DNA of 10,308 nt. It comes from CAYVBN01 sp964538565 (lineage in GTDB: Bacteria; Pseudomonadota; Alphaproteobacteria; Rhizobiales; Xanthobacteraceae). Numbering within the stretch: position 1 is the first letter of the stretch; each line of letters begins with the position of its first letter. This document shows, in pieces, positions 6,995 to 10,308 of this stretch. The stretch spans positions 1 through 10,308 of the forward strand of contig CAZIGW010000059.1 in the NCBI GenBank assembly GCA_964538565.1. The letters are read 5' to 3'. The translations under genes were made by a program, and so were the position numbers. The notes beneath the pieces are model-generated. The model had not been told where the DNA came from, made no database searches, and saw nothing but the letters and a program-made list of their open reading frames with translations.

Positions 6995-7170
6995 GACGAT
7001 CCCCTCATCGCCTTGCGTGCCCGGAGCAACCGGACCCTTGCCCCGGGGAGCCTACACGCGCCGCACCGACGGACGGAGTGACAAATATGGCGGGATTCTC
7101 CACGCACGCTTGACAACGGCCTCGCTTGCTTGCCACGAAATCCGCCCCTGGAAGAAAAGAGGTTCTCGTC

Positions 7171-7689
7171 ATGTCGCTATCCCGTGCGTCCCTTCCCGCA
7201 TTCGAGATCGGCCTCAACGTGCTCTCGAGCCTGCTCGACAAGGCGGAGGCCCATGCGCAGGCGAAGTCGATCGATCCCGCGGTGCTTCTCAACATGCGCC
7301 TCTACCCCGACATGTTCCCGTTCACCCGCCAGGTCCAGATCGCCTGCGACCTGGTCAAGAACGGCTGCGCGCGGCTCGCCGGCATCGACCCGCCACGCCA
7401 CGAGGACACCGAAAAGACGCTCGCGGAGCTGCGCGAGCGCGTCGCCAAGACGCTCGCCTTCCTGAAGACGGCCGACGCGCAGAAGATCGACCAGTCGGTC
7501 GAACGCGAGATCACCTTTCCGCTCGGCCGCGACAACAAGGGCCAAATGAAGGGGGCGGACTATCTGCACCACTTCGTGCTGCCGAATTTCTACTTCCACC
7601 TCACCACGGCGTACGACATTCTTCGCCACGGCGGGGTCGAGCTCGGCAAGCGCGATTTCCTCGGGGCCATTCCGATGAAGACGATGTGA
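7171..7689 (+). CDS. DUF1993 family protein
   Basis: This 172-residue soluble protein matches the DUF1993 family, which has a DinB-like four-helix bundle. Recognisable parts are FEIGLNVLSSLLDKAEAHAQ near the N-terminus, LLNMRLYPDMFPFTRQVQIA (about residues 34-53), LAGIDPPRHEDTEKTLAELR, and HHFVLPNFYFHLTTAYDILR near the C-terminus, ending in the common FLGAIP. Histidines in the C-terminal helix are retained. Biochemical function is unknown for the family, though related DinB folds are metal-dependent thiol transferases. The start at 7171 is preferred to an upstream in-frame ATG at 7126 because AAGAGG sits eight bases before it and the family begins here. A possible -35 (CTTGAC at 7109-7114) lies upstream, without a convincing -10. 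It appears monocistronic. Confidence 0.9.
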   Translation: MSLSRASLPAFEIGLNVLSSLLDKAEAHAQAKSIDPAVLLNMRLYPDMFPFTRQVQIACDLVKNGCARLAGIDPPRHEDTEKTLAELRERVAKTLAFLKTADAQKIDQSVEREITFPLGRDNKGQMKGADYLHHFVLPNFYFHLTTAYDILRHGGVELGKRDFLGAIPMKTM

Positions 7690-7802
7690 GCCCGCTGCTT
7701 CCGATCCGCTCCACGTCGCGGCGGCATCGCCGGCGAGCGCGGCGGCGTGCGTGATCATCAGCAGTGGCACGTAGATCAGGAACTGGCCGATGTCGCGGCC
7801 GG
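7690..7802 (-). pseudogene. Possible membrane-protein fragment
   Basis: Read leftward, this stretch gives DIGQFLIYVPLLMITHAAAL followed by AGDAAATW. It looks like one hydrophobic helix plus a short tail, with strong G/C at third positions. It has no start codon, no in-frame stop before it runs into the antisense of the DUF1993 gene, and no matching upstream part. It may be the last piece of a transporter gene destroyed by the same events that damaged the neighbouring LysR remnant, or a chance effect of base composition. I cannot name the family. Confidence 0.2.
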
Positions 7803-7805
7803 GGA

Positions 7806-8010
7806 TTCGACGCCGGCATCCGGCTCGGCCAGTTCGTCGCCGTCGACATGATCGCGGTGCGGCTGATGCCGCCGTTTCCGGTCGTGGGCAGCCCCGAGTA
7901 TCTGCGCCGGCGGGAGAACCGGAGCGCATCGAGAACCTGCGTCCACTATCCGGGCCGCCATCAAATGATGCCGAAACTGCGTGCCTTCATCGATCACGGC
8001 AAAGGCCGCT
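7806..8010 (+). pseudogene. LysR-family regulator remnant, frameshifted and internally deleted
   Basis: Only pieces of a LysR effector domain survive. FDAGIRLGQFVAVDMIAVRL (7806-7865) followed by PVVGSPEYLRR matches the segment typical of the CrgA-like LysR subgroup (GFDAGIRLGE...DMIAV...VGSPxYL). The next expected words, GEPERIENLR (7913-7942), are present but in another frame, so a frameshift falls near 7911. After a possible CVHY in the first frame, the roughly 100 residues normally present are missing. The sequence jumps to MMPKLRAFIDHGKG (7965-8006), which resembles the conserved end of such proteins. The DNA-binding domain is absent altogether. The remnant cannot make a functional regulator. 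Its former target may have been a flanking gene, as CrgA-like regulators are often divergent from oxidoreductase genes. Confidence 0.75.
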
Positions 8011-8304
8011 CAAACCCCGCCGCCAAGGCCCGACGTCACCCCGATGGCAGACGCACATGCGGGTGACACGTCTCCAGCGCGCATCGCCGGGGCGCTCGCG
8101 GTCTTCGAAACCATGTCGACCGCCGGTTCTTTCATCGGGACATTTCCAACGCGCGGATAAGACGACGAGAGATTGAACCGAACCGTTGCCATCTTTTTCG
8201 TTCGTTTCTTGTGATTCCTTTTGCCGATCGCAAATCATTCCCTGCGACACCGGGGCCGGACCTCGCAGCGCGATCGACCGCACGGGAACAGCAAGGAGCA
8301 TGGA
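8011..8304. other. Intergenic region without a supported gene
   Basis: No confident gene is seen. A 38-codon ATG-to-stop frame at 8044-8160 reads MADAHAGDTSPARIAG and then AVFETMSTAGSFIG. It has good third-position G/C but no recognisable family and no clear ribosome site. A T-rich patch at 8193-8222 stands out from the G/C-rich surroundings and is the best place for the promoter of the reductase transcription unit, but I cannot fix a -35/-10 pair. Confidence 0.4.
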
Positions 8305-8358
8305 ATGACCGCCGGCAGCATCGTTCCTCGAGCCGACGAGCCGAGTCGTTCGCCATGA
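8305..8358 (+). CDS. Possible 17-residue leader peptide overlapping the reductase start
   Basis: An ATG at 8305 preceded by an excellent ribosome site (AAGGAG, 8293-8298, six-base spacing) opens a frame of only 17 codons, MTAGSIVPRADEPSRSP. Its TGA (8356-8358) overlaps the reductase ATG (8355-8357) as ATGA. The reductase itself has only a poor ribosome site. Translation may therefore enter here and re-initiate at the reductase. A frameshift that separated the reductase from its original start is a second possibility. Confidence 0.35.
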   Translation: MTAGSIVPRADEPSRSP

Positions 8359-9290
8359 TGGCCTGGCGCGTGCATGCGTTCGGGCCGCCCGACGTCATGC
8401 AGTTCGAGCGCGTCTCCCGGCCCGGGCCCGGCCCCGGCGAGATCCTCGTCAAGGTCGAAGCCGCCGGGGTTGGTCCGTGGGACGGCTGGATCAGGGCCGG
8501 GAAGAGCGCGTTGCCGCAACCGCTCCCGCTCACGCTGGGCTCGGATCTCTCCGGCGAAGTCGTCGCCACCGGGCCCGGCGTGTCCGGGCTGCGGCCCGGA
8601 GACTCGGTCTACGGCGTGACCAACCCCCGGTTTGTCGGGGCCTATGCCGAGTATGCCGTGGCGTCCGCCGCGATGGTCTCGCACAAGCCGTCCTCGCTGC
8701 CCCCCGTCGAGGCCGCTTCCGTCCCGGTCGTCGCGGTGACCGCATGGCAGGCGCTGTTCGACCAGGCGAAGCTCCGGACCGGCCAGACCGTGCTCATTCA
8801 CGGGGCGGCCGGAAACGTCGGAGCGTACGCGGTGCAGCTCGCCCGTGACGCGGGTGTGCGGGCGATCGCGACCGCCGCGGCCGACGATGTTGCCCGCGTG
8901 CGCGACCTCGGCGCCGACACCGCGATCGACTACCGGAGCGAGCGATTCGAAGACCACGTCCGCGACGCCGACGCCGTCATCGATCTCGTCGGCGGCGAAA
9001 CGCAGAGCCGCTCGTTTGCGGTCCTTCGCCGAGGCGGCCGGCTGATTTCGGCGGTGTCGCGTCCCGATCCGCATCTGGCCGAAAGCCACGGCGTCGAGGC
9101 CGCCTTCTTCCTGGTCGACGTCACCAGCCGCGCGCTCGCCGAGATCGCCCGGCTCATCGACGGCGGCAGACTGAAAACGAACGTGGGCGCCGTCCTGCCG
9201 CTCGCGGACGCACGCGAGGCTCATTTCATGCTGGAGCGCGTGCGGCCGCCGCCGAAGGGAAAGATCGTGCTCTCCGTGGGCGCACGCTGA
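8355..9290 (+). CDS. Zinc-independent medium-chain reductase, quinone-oxidoreductase-like
   Basis: This 311-residue protein is a medium-chain dehydrogenase/reductase of the NADP-dependent quinone oxidoreductase group. The GroES-like N-terminal domain shows MAWRVHAFGPPDVMQFERV, then GEILVKVEAAGVGPWDGWIR (residues 28-47) and LGSDLSGEVVATGPGVSG (61-78). The Rossmann domain carries HGAAGNVGAYAVQLA (149-163), the AxxGxxG cofactor loop of this group. The cysteine and histidine ligands of zinc alcohol dehydrogenases are absent, so it is a zinc-independent reductase, probably acting on quinones or activated double bonds. DYRSERF and VIDLVGGETQSRSF are also typical. The start is taken at the first ATG of ATGATG; in-frame extension to 8211 gives low-quality sequence. 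It is 75 bp upstream of the HD gene and may be cotranscribed with it. Confidence 0.92.
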   Translation: MMAWRVHAFGPPDVMQFERVSRPGPGPGEILVKVEAAGVGPWDGWIRAGKSALPQPLPLTLGSDLSGEVVATGPGVSGLRPGDSVYGVTNPRFVGAYAEYAVASAAMVSHKPSSLPPVEAASVPVVAVTAWQALFDQAKLRTGQTVLIHGAAGNVGAYAVQLARDAGVRAIATAAADDVARVRDLGADTAIDYRSERFEDHVRDADAVIDLVGGETQSRSFAVLRRGGRLISAVSRPDPHLAESHGVEAAFFLVDVTSRALAEIARLIDGGRLKTNVGAVLPLADAREAHFMLERVRPPPKGKIVLSVGAR

Positions 9291-9291
9291 G

Positions 9292-9308
9292 CCGGGCAAA
9301 CCGCCCGG
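9292..9308 (+). terminator. Weak hairpin just after the reductase stop
   Basis: CCGGGC (9292-9297) and GCCCGG (9303-9308) pair perfectly around AAACC, one base after the reductase TGA. No T-tract follows, so it is not a standard intrinsic terminator; it may cap the message or cause partial polarity before the HD gene. Confidence 0.3.
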
Positions 9309-9365
9309 TAGCGCCCGCGTGCGATGCGCGCTGCGCAACACAGATGACCCTCAAAGGAGCCAGGC

Positions 9366-10034
9366 ATGGCCACGCCAGATCCCGCTTCCGCCCTCGCCAT
9401 TCCGGATTCCCTGCTCGCCAGGGAGGCGACGGCGATCCTGCGCGAGCATTCGACCGACCTGCTCTACAATCATTCGATCCGCGTCTACCTGTTCGCGGCC
9501 GAGCAGGGCCGCCGCAGGACGCTGCGCTTCGATCCCGAGCTCCTCTACGTCGCCGCCGCGTTTCACGATCTCGGCCTGATCAGACGATTCTCGAGCCCGG
9601 ACGAACGCTTCGAGGTCGACGGCGCCAACGCGGCGCGGCAGTTTCTCACCGCCCACGATATTCCAGAGGACCAGGTGCAGGCCGTCTGGGAAGCGATCGC
9701 GCTGCATACCACCCCGGGCATCCCCAAGTACATGCGCCCCGAGGTGGCGCTGCTCAATTCGGGCGTTCTTCTCGACGTGCTGGGGGTCGGGTTCGATCAG
9801 TTTCCCGCGGAGCTGCGCGAGCAAATCGTCGCCAGGTATCCGCGCACGAATTTCAAGAACGGCTTCATCGAGGAATACTTCGCGGGCTTCGCGCACAAGC
9901 CCGCGACCACCTACGGCACCGTCAACGCCGGATTCTGCGAGCGGTTCATCCCGGGCTACAAGAACCCCAACGCCTGCGACCTGATCGCCGCCTCGCCGTT
10001 CCCGGATTCGCCGGGCCCGGGCTCGGGATCGTGA
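9366..10034 (+). CDS. HD-domain hydrolase, cyanamide-hydratase-like
   Basis: This 222-residue soluble protein has a complete HD metal-binding set: His36 in LLYNHSIRVYLFA, the paired His67-Asp68 in YVAAAFHDLGL, and a later His114 in AIALHTTPGI. Asp85 in FEVDGANAAR and the remainder, including FIEEYFAGFAHKP and the tail AGFCERFIPGYKNPNACDLI, resemble the small HD proteins related to fungal cyanamide hydratase rather than nucleotide phosphohydrolases with longer domains. It probably hydrates or hydrolyses a small compound, but the substrate cannot be read. AAGGAG lies six bases upstream of the ATG. It follows the reductase gene by 75 bp in the same direction. It is the last gene before the repeat array, but it lacks the size and helicase partner of Cas3. 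Confidence 0.88.
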   Translation: MATPDPASALAIPDSLLAREATAILREHSTDLLYNHSIRVYLFAAEQGRRRTLRFDPELLYVAAAFHDLGLIRRFSSPDERFEVDGANAARQFLTAHDIPEDQVQAVWEAIALHTTPGIPKYMRPEVALLNSGVLLDVLGVGFDQFPAELREQIVARYPRTNFKNGFIEEYFAGFAHKPATTYGTVNAGFCERFIPGYKNPNACDLIAASPFPDSPGPGSGS

Positions 10035-10152
10035 AGGTCGAGGCTTGTGCGCGGCTCGGCGGCGGGCGCGTTGGCAGAGCGCTCGCGTTTTCTAGAGACA
10101 TCAACGCGGCCTAGAATTGGCCGGTCCGGCGATCGCGAGAATACATTCCTAT
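10035..10152. other. Non-coding gap between HD gene and repeat array
   Basis: No gene, tRNA or convincing terminator is seen. A short A/T-rich patch (TTTTCTAGAGACATC, around 10088-10102) interrupts otherwise G/C-rich DNA. If the array is transcribed leftward this stretch is its trailer side; if rightward, it would be the leader, but it lacks the long A/T-rich run usual for a leader. Confidence 0.4.
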
Positions 10153-10308
10153 GCCTCGGATGCACAAGCTTGTTTGCATCCCGACGACGGCGAAGATCAA
10201 GCTTCGATGAGGCCGAGGCGCGTGCGCCTCGGATGTGCCTGGAAAATCGCGGGCGGCGCCGTCGACTGGGAGACGCTTCAATGAGGCCGAGGCGCGTGCG
10301 CCTCGGAT
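10153..10308 (-). CRISPR. Probable edge of a CRISPR array (two full repeats and a truncated one)
   Basis: Two copies of a 34-35-bp unit lie at 10201-10235 and 10275-10308 (cut by the window edge), a 74-bp period. They differ at one base: GCTTCGATGAGGCC versus GCTTCAATGAGGCC at the left end. The rest is identical and forms a hairpin with arms CCGAGGCG and CGCCTCGG around CGTG, ending GGATG. The unique stretch between them is 39 bp. A third, truncated copy, GCCTCGGATG at 10153-10162, sits 73 bp to the left in register. Length, palindrome and unique spacers fit CRISPR. On the minus strand the repeat ends CATTGAAGC, close to the ATTGAAAC handle of many arrays, so leftward transcription is favoured. 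No cas gene is in the window, and with so few units another repeat family cannot be excluded. Confidence 0.65.

Noticed and set aside
7109..7137. Sigma-70-type promoter for the DUF1993 gene
   Set aside because: CTTGAC is a reasonable -35, but no acceptable -10 occurs at 16-18 bp spacing, so it was not entered as a feature.
9291..9309. Intrinsic terminator after the reductase gene
   Set aside because: The hairpin is perfect but short and lacks a T-tract, so it is listed only as a low-confidence element, not as a definite terminator.
9366..10034. HD-domain protein as a Cas3 nuclease or other Cas component for the array
   Set aside because: It is only 222 residues, has no helicase partner, its motifs fit cyanamide-hydratase-like HD proteins, and it has a ribosome site and position fitting the reductase transcription unit.

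Overview
The window looks like a stretch of accessory chromosome from a high-GC proteobacterium. Strong G/C bias at third codon positions, a LysR regulator divergent from a TauE/SafE permease, and a run of small single-domain stress or metabolic genes suggest an alphaproteobacterium, perhaps Rhizobiales-like. This is inference from style and gene types; no marker gene is present. No cas gene, transposase, integrase, rRNA or tRNA was seen.

Layout: (1) 1-1598: a LysR-type regulator, cut by the left edge, is divergent from a TauE/SafE-family permease. The gap between them holds a perfect 13-bp inverted repeat whose core fits the T-N11-A LysR box. (2) 1618-2277: a small unknown ORF and a region that looks coding but switches frame repeatedly, probably a decayed gene. 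(3) 2280-4615: a leftward NAD(P)-binding SDR-like gene plus an exported cupin, divergent from a rightward cofactor-free haloperoxidase/esterase-type alpha/beta hydrolase. The roughly 290-bp gap carries tandem 17-bp repeats. (4) 4701-6994: three leftward genes, from upstream to downstream an exported beta-propeller protein, an SRPBCC/AHSA1 protein and a cytosolic cupin. (5) 7171-7689: a DUF1993 protein. (6) 7690-8304: a gene-poor graveyard with a frameshifted and internally deleted LysR effector-domain remnant and a possible membrane-protein fragment. (7) 8305-10034: a zinc-independent medium-chain reductase, possibly coupled to a 17-codon leader ORF, and an HD-domain hydrolase. (8) 10035-10308: non-coding DNA ending in two nearly identical 34-35-bp hairpin repeats at a 74-bp period, with a truncated third copy to their left. 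This is the visible edge of a probable CRISPR array running off the right side.

The intact genes encode small enzymes or binding proteins of the kind often found in detoxification, redox and small-molecule turnover: SDR, quinone-reductase-like MDR, haloperoxidase/esterase, cupins, SRPBCC, propeller lactonase-like, HD hydrolase. They sit in several short transcription units, and no single pathway can be assembled from sequence alone. The most unusual feature is the repeat array at the right edge. Next come the decayed regulator and the symmetric DNA elements in the two divergent promoter regions.
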